Source: Paenibacillus mendelii (GTDB lineage: Bacteria > Bacillota > Bacilli > Paenibacillales > Paenibacillaceae). From it: a stretch of DNA of 64,000 nt. The stretch lies in the NCBI RefSeq assembly GCF_024498075.1, contig NZ_JANHOF010000003.1, positions 372,001 to 436,000 on the forward strand, in the 5' to 3' direction. The position numbers were made by a program, and so were the translations under genes. The notes below the pieces were generated by a model, which saw only the letters and a list, made by a program, of their open reading frames with translations, searched no databases and was not told the origin of the DNA. The first letter of the stretch is position 1. The number at the start of each line of letters is the position of its first letter. Below are positions 44,653-52,981 of the stretch, piece by piece.

Positions 44653-44759
44653 ACGAGATCCAAAAGCGATCGGTAGATGGAATCTGGGCGGTACTCACGA
44701 ACGGACCGGGAGCCAATGGCACCGGAACCGATACTGGCTTTGGACAAGCGGCACAGTAA
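44649..44759 (+). CDS. Doubtful small open frame overlapping the hydrolase stop
   Basis: A 36-codon frame starting ATG 44649 (MNEIQKRSVDGIWAVLTNG) overlaps the hydrolase stop in ATGA. The Gly/Thr-rich end GANGTGTDTGFGQAAQ does not look like a known small protein and the ribosome site is poor. Listed only because the overlap allows translational coupling. Confidence 0.2.
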   Translation: MNEIQKRSVDGIWAVLTNGPGANGTGTDTGFGQAAQ

Positions 44760-44771
44760 GACAAATACGAA

Positions 44772-44816
44772 GGGGACGGCACGGAGGGGGACATTCCTCC
44801 GATGGCCGTCCCTTTT
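44772..44816 (+). terminator. Terminator after the hydrolase
   Basis: GGGACGGC pairs with GCCGTCCC (ending 44812), with an inner GGAGG/CCTCC stem, followed by TTTT. Confidence 0.88.
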
Positions 44817-44987
44817 CATTTATCCTGTCATTGCTTCGAAAGGAATCTCGACCGATAAGCGGGACGTCAGAGCTTGGCATTCCGGCTAAACGAAACGGTA
44901 TTCGATAACGCTAACCGGCTGCACGCCGCCAGCTATTCAAGGTGTGACAGATATTTGCTTGGGATACAGGGCTATGGAATGCACGAA

Positions 44988-45020
44988 CCGCCTCTGGCTG
45001 AGGCGGTCTGGCTATTTTTT
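44988..45020 (+). terminator. Plus-strand terminator-like hairpin in the gene-free gap
   Basis: CCGCCTC at 44988-44994 pairs with GAGGCGG at 45000-45006; TTTTTT follows at 45015-45020. No gene precedes it closely; it may end read-through or an unseen small transcript. Confidence 0.65.
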
Positions 45021-45035
45021 GGCATGTGAACGGAT

Positions 45036-45101
45036 AAAAAAGAAGCCTGCGAGAAATCTCGCAGGCTTGTTCAAGAGAGAATATATATTAAGGGGGGTCA
45101 T
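45036..45101 (-). ncRNA. Candidate C-rich small RNA, copy A
   Basis: On the minus strand a -10 (TATACT, 45113-45108) would start a transcript near 45101. It opens with a C-rich stretch (ATGACCCCCCTT, 45101-45090), continues through an A/T/C-rich linker, and ends in a perfect terminator GCCTGCGAG-ATTT-CTCGCAGGC (45066-45045) followed by TTCTTTTTT. The size is about 65 bases. The C-run is complementary to G-rich ribosome sites, the way C-rich Firmicute small RNAs such as FsrA and RsaE act. Confidence 0.55.
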
Positions 45102-45119
45102 AGGTATAGTATAAATCCT

Positions 45120-45139
45120 CAACATGAAAGGAACATGAA
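45120..45139 (-). promoter_or_regulatory. Pho-box-like direct repeat of sRNA copy A
   Basis: On the minus strand TTCATG-N5-TTCATG gives an 11-base phased repeat directly upstream of the -10, where no good -35 exists. PhoP boxes of B. subtilis are TT(A/T/C)A(C/T)A repeats with the same phasing. Confidence 0.4.
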
Positions 45140-45182
45140 GTTAATATTACACTAATATTACGAGAGACATAGGAGATACGAC

Positions 45183-45249
45183 AAAAAAAAGGAAGCCTGC
45201 GAACAATCTCGCAGGCCACAAGAGAGAATATATAATAAAGGGGGGTCAT
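45183..45249 (-). ncRNA. Candidate C-rich small RNA, copy B
   Basis: The second copy lies 150 bases from the first. The minus-strand -10 is TATAAT (45261-45256); the transcript would open with the same ATGACCCCCCTT (45249-45238) and end in GCCTGCGA-N6-TCGCAGGC (45216-45195), followed by a long T-run (45190-45183). Distances between upstream repeat, -10, C-run and terminator are the same as in copy A, while linker bases differ, which argues for selection on the structure. Confidence 0.6.
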
Positions 45250-45267
45250 AGGTCTATTATAGGTTTT

Positions 45268-45287
45268 CAATATGAAAGGAATATGAA
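45268..45287 (-). promoter_or_regulatory. Pho-box-like direct repeat of sRNA copy B
   Basis: TTCATA-N5-TTCATA on the minus strand, each half an exact fit to TT(A/T/C)A(C/T)A, placed as in copy A relative to the -10. A third, weaker 11-base unit lies just upstream. Confidence 0.45.
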
Positions 45288-45319
45288 GGAAATATTACAG
45301 TTTCATTACAAAATCGAAT

Positions 45320-45740
45320 TTTTGATCGAATTTGTAAGGTTTTTCTGATGAGAGAAAATAAAGTTCTTAATCAGCCGCACTTGCCATATGGGGTATAACA
45401 AATAAAGTTCTTTAATTATTTGGTCAAAAGCTATTAAGCAGCGTAAAACCAACTAATCCTCACCAGTTCATCTCATATTTGCCGGGGAGATCGGGAGACG
45501 TTGAAACAAGGATAATTGTATGAGATGAAGATACACAGAGGAGGAACAAGTAATTGAGGCAGTATACAGGAAATTCGAGGAAAGACTCGTCTCTATTCCC
45601 CAGTGGACATAAATAAAGATGACCGCTGATGAATTCAAGGGTCATCTCCTGGCAGCGTAACTTCGCGGTGGTTTGTTTAACTGTCCACAATCCGAGTCAG
45701 TGTTTAGCTCTGCTAGAGGGCAACAATAAAAAAATAAAAA
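45320..45740. other. A/T-rich gap with no gene seen
   Basis: I see no convincing gene here. AAATAAAGTTCTT occurs twice (about 45357 and 45403). A 76-codon minus-strand frame (45460-45690) has no ribosome site and an odd composition, and is not called. Confidence 0.5.
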
Positions 45741-45744
45741 TAAA

Positions 45745-45773
45745 TTGAACGAGAAACAACGCTATGATATAAT
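45745..45773 (+). promoter_or_regulatory. helD promoter
   Basis: TTGAAC at 45745-45750 and TATAAT at 45768-45773 are separated by 17 bases, a near-consensus sigma-A promoter. The transcript would start near 45780, leaving a leader of about 130 bases. Confidence 0.8.
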
Positions 45774-45786
45774 CGATAGCGTCTTC

Positions 45787-45870
45787 GACAAATTAAAATA
45801 AGGTGTGTATCCAGTTTTATTCCTACTTTAATTGTACATCTGGAACTTTAATTTGTCAATGCTCTTTTTT
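45787..45870 (+). promoter_or_regulatory. Candidate attenuator in the helD leader
   Basis: GACAAATTAAA at 45787-45797 can pair with TTTAATTTGTC at 45847-45857; six bases on is the run CTTTTTT. The same 5' arm can instead pair with the near-copy CTTTAATT at 45826-45833. Two mutually exclusive pairings before a T-run resemble a transcription attenuator. The loop is long and the stem A/T-rich, so this is tentative. Confidence 0.4.
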
Positions 45871-45909
45871 ATCCCAAAAACCCGGAAAAAGGAGTGTGTT
45901 CAGGAAGCG

Positions 45910-48327
45910 ATGAAAACGAAGGATTGGCGGCAGGAACAAGAGCGGCTGGAATGGGTCAGGAGCAAGCTGCAGGCGAGAATCGCCGAACTGGAGCCGGAGG
46001 TTGCTGGGCTGCGCGATCAGGCTACGGATATCCGTAAGCGGTTTTGGGAAGAAGTTACGATCAACACGAGCACGACCGAGGATTTCGAAGAGACCTTTTA
46101 CTCGGTTCAGCAGCAGTCCGCGATATTGGCCGAACGAGAGCGCGGACACAATCGGTTGGTGCATCAATGGAACGGCATGAAACGGTTGCTCCCATCACCT
46201 TATTTTGGGCGTGTTGACTTTCAGGAGGATGGCTTGAACGCAAGCGAGCAGGTCTATATCGGGGTATCCTCCTTCGTCGACAATGACGGACTGAATTTTC
46301 TGATCTATGACTGGCGTTCCCCCATCGCGAGCCTATACTACGATTATCCTCCGGGTCGAGCCTCTTATGTCACGCCGGCTGGTCGGATCGAAGGGACGAT
46401 GACGCTCAAACGGCAGTATCAGATTCAAAGCGGTCACATCCGAACCATGTTCGACGCGAGTGAAACGATTGGAGACGAATTGCTGCAGCAAGTGCTCGGC
46501 AAGGACGCGGACTCGCAAATGAAGAGTATCGTGGCAACCATCCAGAAGGAGCAGAACGCCATCATCCGGAACGACAAAAGCCGGATGCTTATTGTTCAGG
46601 GGGCGGCCGGCAGCGGGAAAACTTCCGCGGCCTTGCAGCGTGTGGCGTATTTGCTTTACAAACACCGCCAGACGATCACGGCCGATCAGATCGTGCTTTT
46701 CTCGCCTAATCCGATGTTTGGCAGTTATATTTCCACCGTCCTTCCAGAACTCGGCGAAGAGAATATGCAGCAGACGACGTTTCAGGAATATCTTGACAAA
46801 TGGCTAGGTTCCTCATTGCGGCCAGAGGATCCCTTCGATCAGATCGAATATACACTGACAGCGCAGGGGGAGCCGGGATATGAGGCTCGCCTCCAGGGGA
46901 TCGCGTACAAAACCTCCGAAGCTTTTCTGAAAGCCCTGCAGAACTACGGGAAGTGGTTGGGGCGGGAAGGTATGCGGTTCAAAGACATATGGTTTCGAAA
47001 TCGCATTTTGATTACTGCGGAGCGTATGAGCGCGAGAATGTACGATTTCGACAGTTCCCTGCCGTTGTTCAGTCGTGTCGTTCTCTTGCAGGAATGGCTC
47101 TTGAATGAACTGGCTTCACTCGAACGCGAGGAACGGGAAGCGTTCTGGGTACAGGAGGAGTTAAATTATCTCGATAACGATCAGTACGCTGAAGTTTTCG
47201 ACAGGCTGCACAAAGAGAGGGAACTACTCGACCTTTCGGAGAACTACGCTGTGGCTCACGAGCGAATGAATAACAAGCGTCGGGGAGATGAAGGCGACGT
47301 TGACTTCGCCCAGCGGGAGGAGGAACTGATCCTTCGATCAATCGTGAAAAAAAGCTTTAAGCCGCTAAGGAAAAGCGTGAGCAAATTTTCGTTTGTCGAT
47401 GTTAACGGTATATATGGCCAGTTATTCGGCGACGAAACCTCGTATCAGGAGAAAACAAAAGAGATCGTCATTCCCCCGCATTGGTCTGAAATTTGCAGAC
47501 AAACCAAGGATATGCTGAGCCGGAACGAATTGTTTCACGAGGATGCGACTCCTTATTTGTTTGTAAAAGAACTGGTCGAGGGCGTCCGAACGAACAAGGA
47601 GATCCGGCATGTCTTCGTCGACGAAGGCCAGGATTATTCGGCGTTTCAATATGAATATTTTAGAAAGTCGTTTCCACGAGCCCGGATGACGGTGCTCGGC
47701 GATTTTGGGCAAGCGATCTTCATTCAGGCCACAAACCTGGAAGCATCCGATTCTCCGCTGATCCGGCTTTTTGGCGAAGCCGATACAAGCCTCGTCCGCC
47801 TTGTGCGCAGCTATCGTTCAACCAGAGAGATTGTGGAATTTACGAAACCGCTGGTTCCCGGCGGTGACGAGATCGTACCGTTTGAAAGAAGAGGCCACAA
47901 GCCCCTTCTGATCAGAATGAACGGCGTGAAGAAGCGTGATGCGCAAATATTGGAAGACATCGCCTCGCTCAGGGCCGAGGGCTTCGCTTCCATCGCCGTC
48001 ATCACAAAGACCGCAGCCGAAAGCCGGGAGGCCCATGAGTCGTTGCGGATTCATGGAGGCGAAGCTCTGCAGCTCATTACGAAGGAGATGATGGGCTTTG
48101 AAAAAGGAGTGATGGTCATTCCCGTGTATCTCGCCAAGGGTGTCGAGTTCGATGCAGTCTTGGTCTATGATGCTTCGCCCGAAGCTTACGGCCGGGACAA
48201 CGAACGCAAGCTTCTTTATACGGCGTGTACGCGGGCCATGCACCGGCTTCATCTATACACGACGGGCGATTGGTCGCCATTCGTACAGGCATTGCCTGCG
48301 AATTTGTATGAGAAAGCAACATATTGA
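45910..48327 (+). CDS. helD: HelD-like RNA polymerase-recycling helicase
   Basis: An 805-residue UvrD/Rep-type superfamily 1 protein. The N-terminus is a long coiled coil (about 1-75), as in HelD, which inserts into the RNA polymerase secondary channel. Walker A is QGAAGSGKTSAALQRVAYLL (about residue 231), Walker B is HVFVDEGQDYSAFQYE, and later motifs include LVRSYRSTREIVEF and KGVEFDAVLVYDAS. HelD proteins free stalled RNA polymerase, and some relatives give rifamycin tolerance. ATG 45910 has a weak site AGGAAGCG; the frame is open to 45832. A strong promoter and structured leader precede it. Confidence 0.9.
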   Translation: MKTKDWRQEQERLEWVRSKLQARIAELEPEVAGLRDQATDIRKRFWEEVTINTSTTEDFEETFYSVQQQSAILAERERGHNRLVHQWNGMKRLLPSPYFGRVDFQEDGLNASEQVYIGVSSFVDNDGLNFLIYDWRSPIASLYYDYPPGRASYVTPAGRIEGTMTLKRQYQIQSGHIRTMFDASETIGDELLQQVLGKDADSQMKSIVATIQKEQNAIIRNDKSRMLIVQGAAGSGKTSAALQRVAYLLYKHRQTITADQIVLFSPNPMFGSYISTVLPELGEENMQQTTFQEYLDKWLGSSLRPEDPFDQIEYTLTAQGEPGYEARLQGIAYKTSEAFLKALQNYGKWLGREGMRFKDIWFRNRILITAERMSARMYDFDSSLPLFSRVVLLQEWLLNELASLEREEREAFWVQEELNYLDNDQYAEVFDRLHKERELLDLSENYAVAHERMNNKRRGDEGDVDFAQREEELILRSIVKKSFKPLRKSVSKFSFVDVNGIYGQLFGDETSYQEKTKEIVIPPHWSEICRQTKDMLSRNELFHEDATPYLFVKELVEGVRTNKEIRHVFVDEGQDYSAFQYEYFRKSFPRARMTVLGDFGQAIFIQATNLEASDSPLIRLFGEADTSLVRLVRSYRSTREIVEFTKPLVPGGDEIVPFERRGHKPLLIRMNGVKKRDAQILEDIASLRAEGFASIAVITKTAAESREAHESLRIHGGEALQLITKEMMGFEKGVMVIPVYLAKGVEFDAVLVYDASPEAYGRDNERKLLYTACTRAMHRLHLYTTGDWSPFVQALPANLYEKATY

Positions 48328-48424
48328 CGGATCGGGGGTGACGTCGGCCGCGATAAGCTGCTGCTCATGATTCAGCAAGCGGCCAAGGCTATTTTTTGCT
48401 GATCATGTTAGTCTGTATAAAATG

Positions 48425-48456
48425 CAAAGGCAGCCGATTCATATCGGCTGCCTTTG
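48425..48456. terminator. Terminator after helD
   Basis: CAAAGGCAGCCGAT at 48425-48438 pairs perfectly with ATCGGCTGCCTTTG at 48443-48456. It lies between converging genes. Confidence 0.85.
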
Positions 48457-48524
48457 TCTCTGATTACGTCCGTTATTGCTGATCGCTTGTCACTAGCCTG
48501 TCTATACAAGATCGTTATAAATGT

Positions 48525-49343
48525 TTAACCTACAAATTTTTGTGTCATCCGTTTGACTTCGTTCACAAAACCATAGCGTTCCAGCTCAGCGATTAAAAGT
48601 TCATCTGTTTCTTCAAAGGATGGGATTTCAGTATAATCGTATTCTTGTACATCACGGATATACGCAAGCTTGCTCTCCAGGCTCGCGGATATCAAGAATG
48701 AAGTCAATTGACCTTTAATCGTCTCATCGTCCCCTTCATTCACGATAAAAGTAGAGTGTGTCATTGAATCGGAGACTGCTTTGACGCCCAGGCCGTTATA
48801 GGTCTTGGCCACGACGCTATTTTCCCGATCCTCTATAAGCTTCTGCTTGTAGGCCCGGACGCTTTCAAAAGGTTCGATCTGAAATTTCTCCATTATTCGT
48901 TTATAAATATATTCTCTTTCCGGGCCAATAGTATCTTCTGAGGAATCATCATCCTCAGATATAAATTCAAAAACGCTCTTTGTAGTTACGAGCAGACGCA
49001 GAAAATCAATGAAATTATGAGCAATAAGTATCGCATGTTTATCCAGACCGATCGACTCATATTGGATAATAGGGGCATTCGCAAGGTTATCAATCGTACT
49101 AAACTCGGTTATAAAGCCAAAATAACTATCCGGGATCGAAGTCATGCCGAGCAGCACCATATCAATCGGCATCCCCTCATGAGGATATTCCGCGTTATCG
49201 TCTTCTGGCCAATAATCGAAGGTAATTCCGATGGAATCGAAAAAATCTATTCCAAGCTCTTCTCTAATTTCTTCCTCAAGCTCTTCCAGCATATTCAACT
49301 CTTTAAAAGAAGGATAGACAGTTTGCTTAATTGTCGGCTGCAT
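48525..49343 (-). CDS. Hypothetical acidic protein, possibly SUKH-like
   Basis: A 272-residue soluble, acidic protein that I do not recognise firmly. The stretch DSYFGFITEFSTIDNLANAP and YESIGLDKHAILIAHNFIDFLRLL resembles SMI1/KNR4 (SUKH) domains, used widely as immunity proteins, but no toxin gene is adjacent. GAGGAGCG at 49350-49357 sets ATG 49343; the longer start at 49358 would lie within the ribosome site. Confidence 0.6.
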   Translation of the reverse strand: MQPTIKQTVYPSFKELNMLEELEEEIREELGIDFFDSIGITFDYWPEDDNAEYPHEGMPIDMVLLGMTSIPDSYFGFITEFSTIDNLANAPIIQYESIGLDKHAILIAHNFIDFLRLLVTTKSVFEFISEDDDSSEDTIGPEREYIYKRIMEKFQIEPFESVRAYKQKLIEDRENSVVAKTYNGLGVKAVSDSMTHSTFIVNEGDDETIKGQLTSFLISASLESKLAYIRDVQEYDYTEIPSFEETDELLIAELERYGFVNEVKRMTQKFVG

Positions 49344-49488
49344 AATTGCGCTCCTCATCTAGTTTATTCCTATTCTTCCGAATATTTTAACACATACCTG
49401 AGTCAAGCAAGAATGGAATAATGCAGCTTAGTATGAAAATGCATTAAACTTTCACGAAATGATATAGTTTCTTAGATACGAGAAGTAC

Positions 49489-49522
49489 AATAAGGGACGT
49501 GAATGATTTCACGTCCCTTATT
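49489..49522. terminator. Strong bidirectional terminator
   Basis: AATAAGGGACGTGA at 49489-49502 pairs with TCACGTCCCTTATT at 49509-49522. It lies downstream of the minus-strand transporter genes and upstream of the acidic-protein gene's promoter region. Confidence 0.85.
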
Positions 49523-49556
49523 TGCATTTGGCAATTTCTTGCATATGTTTGTGTGA

Positions 49557-50384
49557 TCACATCTTAATCGAACCACTGGCAATGCCCTCGACAAAATTGC
49601 GCATGAGTACGGAGAACAGGAGCAGGAGAGGTACAGAGGCGAGAATATAGGCCGCCATCATCCCGCCGTAATCGCTCAAGCCGTAGTTGCCAGCGGAAGC
49701 TTCGAAGGATACCAGAGCGACGGTCAAGGTCTGATGCGCCCGGTCGAGCAGGAGTGAGGGCAGTAAATAATCGTTCCACAGGTTGTTGATATTGATAATG
49801 CCGACTGTGGTACAGATCGGAATGGACAGTGGAAGCACGATAGAGGTATAAATTTTCGGGTTTCCGGCGCCGTCGATCCGGGCAGCCTCGAACAGCTCAT
49901 TGGGCAGCTGGTCGAAGAATGTTTTTAACACGAATATGGTGAAGGCCTGACCGCCAGCGATATAGGGCAGAATCAGCGCCCAGTAGCTGTCCGAGAGACC
50001 CAGCTTCTTGATCTGCAGGTAAAGCGGAATCAAGGTCAGAAAGCCCGGAATCAGCAGCAAAGAGAAAATCAGCATGAATAATGAGTTTTTCAACGGAAAG
50101 GAAAGCTTGGCGAAAGCATAGGCGCTCATAGAAGAAAGAATAACAATAAAGAACACGCTGATGGCAATGATGACAACGGAATTGACGATCGGCATGCTTA
50201 TTTTATCCCATGCAGCTGTATAGTTACTCCATTCAAAATGCTGCGGAATATTCAGCGTACTGGCTGCAAAATCAAGCGGTGTTTTGACTGAATTTACGAA
50301 AATGAAGTAAACCGGCAGAAAGGAGAAGAAGAGCAGAATAATTAAGATCCATTGTCCAACGGATGGCAGCCGGATGCTTTTCAA
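49557..50384 (-). CDS. CUT1 sugar ABC transporter permease, MalG type
   Basis: A 275-residue membrane permease with six helices. Family marks are FFSFLPVYFIFVNSVKTP, the EAA loop ELFEAARIDGAGNPKIYTSI and the ending RNFVEGIASGSIKM. It is the last gene of a five-gene minus-strand unit. TTG 50384 follows AAAGGAGG at 50393-50400. Confidence 0.93.
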   Translation of the reverse strand: MKSIRLPSVGQWILIILLFFSFLPVYFIFVNSVKTPLDFAASTLNIPQHFEWSNYTAAWDKISMPIVNSVVIIAISVFFIVILSSMSAYAFAKLSFPLKNSLFMLIFSLLLIPGFLTLIPLYLQIKKLGLSDSYWALILPYIAGGQAFTIFVLKTFFDQLPNELFEAARIDGAGNPKIYTSIVLPLSIPICTTVGIININNLWNDYLLPSLLLDRAHQTLTVALVSFEASAGNYGLSDYGGMMAAYILASVPLLLLFSVLMRNFVEGIASGSIKM

Positions 50385-50402
50385 ATGGTAGACCTCCTTT
50401 GG

Positions 50403-51284
50403 TTAGGATTCGGATTTGACCAATTTCATGTTGAGGATGGTAAACAGCAGGATAACCAGGAACATGATCAGAGCAACAGCCATGCCGTAACCGAATTCGC
50501 CGTTTACAGTGGAAACATTATACATATGGAGAATCGGCACATAGGTGGAATACCCCGGCCCACCGTTCGTCATAATCAGCGGAGGAATAATATTTTGCAG
50601 GCTTCCGATCAGAGATAAAATAATAATCAGCCTGAACTGGGGAAGGGAGAGCGGGATATCGAGCCTGAACACCCGTTTCCATCCTGTAGCCCCTTCGAGC
50701 TTCGCCGCTTCAATTACTTCCTGAGGTATTCCCTGCAATCCGGAGTAGAAGATAAGCATATTAAACGCGCTGATCCACGGAAAGCCCATCAGCATGATGG
50801 AATACAGCGCAATATTGGGATCTCCGAGCCACAGCTTCTGTAGGGAACCCAGGCCAATCATCTCCAAAATTTGATTGATAGCACCGTCACCCTGGTACAG
50901 TAAACGCCAGAGCAGGACCGTCACAATGCCTGGGATAACAATGGGCACGACGAATAATGTGCGATAGAGATATTGGAGCTTGGTTTTTTTGACATGAAAA
51001 ATAAGCTCCGCTACGATAAAAGGCGGTACGACCGACAAAATGATCGAGAATGCAATCCATATTAATGCGTTGACGGTGGATTGGCTCAATACCTCGTCGG
51101 TCATCATCCGCTTAAAGTTATCCAAACCGATAAACTGAGGGGCATTAAAGCCGTCCCAGTTCGTGAAGGCACCGCTCAAAGCCTGATAAACCGGGTAGTA
51201 CATAAACCAGATCAGGAAGATGAAGGTAGGTAAAATAAAGGCGTATCCGGTCAGAGCAACCTTATACTTATCTTTTAATTTCAT
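50403..51284 (-). CDS. CUT1 sugar ABC transporter permease, MalF type
   Basis: A 293-residue membrane permease. It has the opening YAFILPTFIFLIWFMYYPVY, the EAA loop EVIEAAKLEGATGWKRVFRL and a C-terminal helix pair. AAAGGATGGG fits ATG 51284; the upstream ATG at 51296 is too close to the ribosome site. It pairs with the MalG-type gene 18 bases downstream. No ATPase gene is present, so a shared ATPase is expected. Confidence 0.93.
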   Translation of the reverse strand: MKLKDKYKVALTGYAFILPTFIFLIWFMYYPVYQALSGAFTNWDGFNAPQFIGLDNFKRMMTDEVLSQSTVNALIWIAFSIILSVVPPFIVAELIFHVKKTKLQYLYRTLFVVPIVIPGIVTVLLWRLLYQGDGAINQILEMIGLGSLQKLWLGDPNIALYSIMLMGFPWISAFNMLIFYSGLQGIPQEVIEAAKLEGATGWKRVFRLDIPLSLPQFRLIIILSLIGSLQNIIPPLIMTNGGPGYSTYVPILHMYNVSTVNGEFGYGMAVALIMFLVILLFTILNMKLVKSES

Positions 51285-51358
51285 CAGGGAACCCATCCTT
51301 TCTTGTGAGAATAGAAAAAAGGGAGCAATGTCATGCAAGCTCCCTTCCCCATACAAGC

Positions 51359-52864
51359 TTAGTACTGACTAAAATCCGTATTGTTTTTGGTTTGATATTC
51401 TTTGATTGCGGTATCAAGTTCCTTCTGTACAGATTCTTTCGCTTTGTCAAAATTGATATTGCCGCTCAGATACAAGCCGAATACCCGCTGCAGGTTTTTA
51501 CCCAGGTTGGGAGAAGACCCGCCGACACTGATCGCTTTAAGCTCTTTGGAGGCTTGACTTGCCAGCTCAGACATACTGTCATTGGGTTTCGTACCCGGCC
51601 AAGTCGGAACGAAGTTGCCGTTCTCATTGACGATTCTCTCTACATTCTCAGGCGTTCCAACGAAATGCAGCCAGTCGATCACAGCTTCTTTCTTGCCTTC
51701 TTCCTTCATGGTTGCATTGGCTTCCTTAGTTGATACGGCAAACTGGAACGCACCATTCGGACCGCCTACGGCACCGGAAGCATCTATACCAGTACTGAAC
51801 TGTGAATCAGCAGTGGATAATACCGGGAAGTTGAAGGAAGCTAACTCGAAAGTAACATTGGCATCCTTAACATTGTTAGGTACCCAGCTTCCATCATAGA
51901 TAATCGCTGTTTTTCCAGCCAGGAAGTCGTTCTTTGCACTGTTTGCTACAATACCGGGTTCAGACGTCAAATAGTCTTTCTTCCACGTATCGGTCAGCTG
52001 TTTGAACAGCGGCCACCATGCCATGAAACGCTCATCCGTAGTGCTCAGAAGGCCTTTAGAAATCGCAATGGTTTCATCCAGGGAAGAAATACCTGGGTTC
52101 TTGTCATAACCGGAGATGGTTTCAAATTCCTTGGAATAGAAGTCGGTCAGGTAATGCCGCTGGAACCAGCTGTAGTCAGGACCTTGAGACATCGGAACAA
52201 TGCCGGCATCCTGCAACTTCTTGCTGACTTCAATCAGTTCTACCCAGCTCTTCGGAGCTTCTGTAATGCCGGCTTTGTCGAAGAGATCTTTGTTGTAGAA
52301 GAAAGCGGTCGCTACATAATCGCCATTAATGTTGTAATGCTTGCCATCCGGAGAGACGGTCTCATTCACGACGGTTTCGTTCATGGCTTCCTGCCAGGTC
52401 GGTTTGCCGGGAATATACGGATTTGGCTTTTTGAAATATTCCGTTAAATCTTCCGCAATGCCTTTGGGGAAGGTATTGTTTAAATCAGCCCACTGCCCCC
52501 AGAAAATATCATATAATTCACCAGCCGCCGCTTTTACACGGACCGTCTGTGTGTAGTCTTTAAACTCTTCGTCGATAAATTCAATTTTGATTCCGGGGTG
52601 AGCCTTCTCATATTCATCGGCTACCACCCGCAGCATGCGCTGATCTTTCCTCAAGCCTGAAATGTTTTTGGCATCGGGCGTGTAGGCTTGGGCATACATC
52701 GTAATGGTACCTTTCCATCCGGAAGCTTCCTCCTGATTACCTGACGGCGTTGTCCCAGGTGTATTGGACGAGTTGTTAGCCGCATTGCCACCACAGCCGC
52801 TCAAAACCAAAGCAAGCGCGATTAGCATAACGGGAAGCATTTTTGCTTTCTTGTAGATATTCAT
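51359..52864 (-). CDS. Extracellular sugar-binding lipoprotein
   Basis: A 501-residue lipoprotein with the lipobox LSGC (Cys24), a Ser/Asn/Thr linker and a CUT1 solute-binding domain (DIFWGQWADLNNTFP, FYNKDLFDKAGITEAPKSWVE, KTAIIYDGSWVPNNV). It delivers substrate to the two permeases that follow. Its own ribosome site is AGGGGGA. It lies about 120 bases after yesN and may have a separate promoter. The substrate is unknown; YesM/YesN-linked systems usually import plant-cell-wall oligosaccharides. Confidence 0.92.
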   Translation of the reverse strand: MNIYKKAKMLPVMLIALALVLSGCGGNAANNSSNTPGTTPSGNQEEASGWKGTITMYAQAYTPDAKNISGLRKDQRMLRVVADEYEKAHPGIKIEFIDEEFKDYTQTVRVKAAAGELYDIFWGQWADLNNTFPKGIAEDLTEYFKKPNPYIPGKPTWQEAMNETVVNETVSPDGKHYNINGDYVATAFFYNKDLFDKAGITEAPKSWVELIEVSKKLQDAGIVPMSQGPDYSWFQRHYLTDFYSKEFETISGYDKNPGISSLDETIAISKGLLSTTDERFMAWWPLFKQLTDTWKKDYLTSEPGIVANSAKNDFLAGKTAIIYDGSWVPNNVKDANVTFELASFNFPVLSTADSQFSTGIDASGAVGGPNGAFQFAVSTKEANATMKEEGKKEAVIDWLHFVGTPENVERIVNENGNFVPTWPGTKPNDSMSELASQASKELKAISVGGSSPNLGKNLQRVFGLYLSGNINFDKAKESVQKELDTAIKEYQTKNNTDFSQY

Positions 52865-52981
52865 TCGAATCCCCCTGATGTTAGTTTGGAAAGCGTATTC
52901 ATCTTCCTCATATTAATGTTATAGGACCGGGGACGGGACATATAGAGGTGTAAACTTTACTTTGGGATGGATTTCTTTACA

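Noticed and set aside
45088..45270. 60-codon minus-strand frame across the sRNA repeats
   Set aside because: It would run through the terminator of copy B and into copy A, and has no ribosome site; the repeat structure is better explained by small RNAs.
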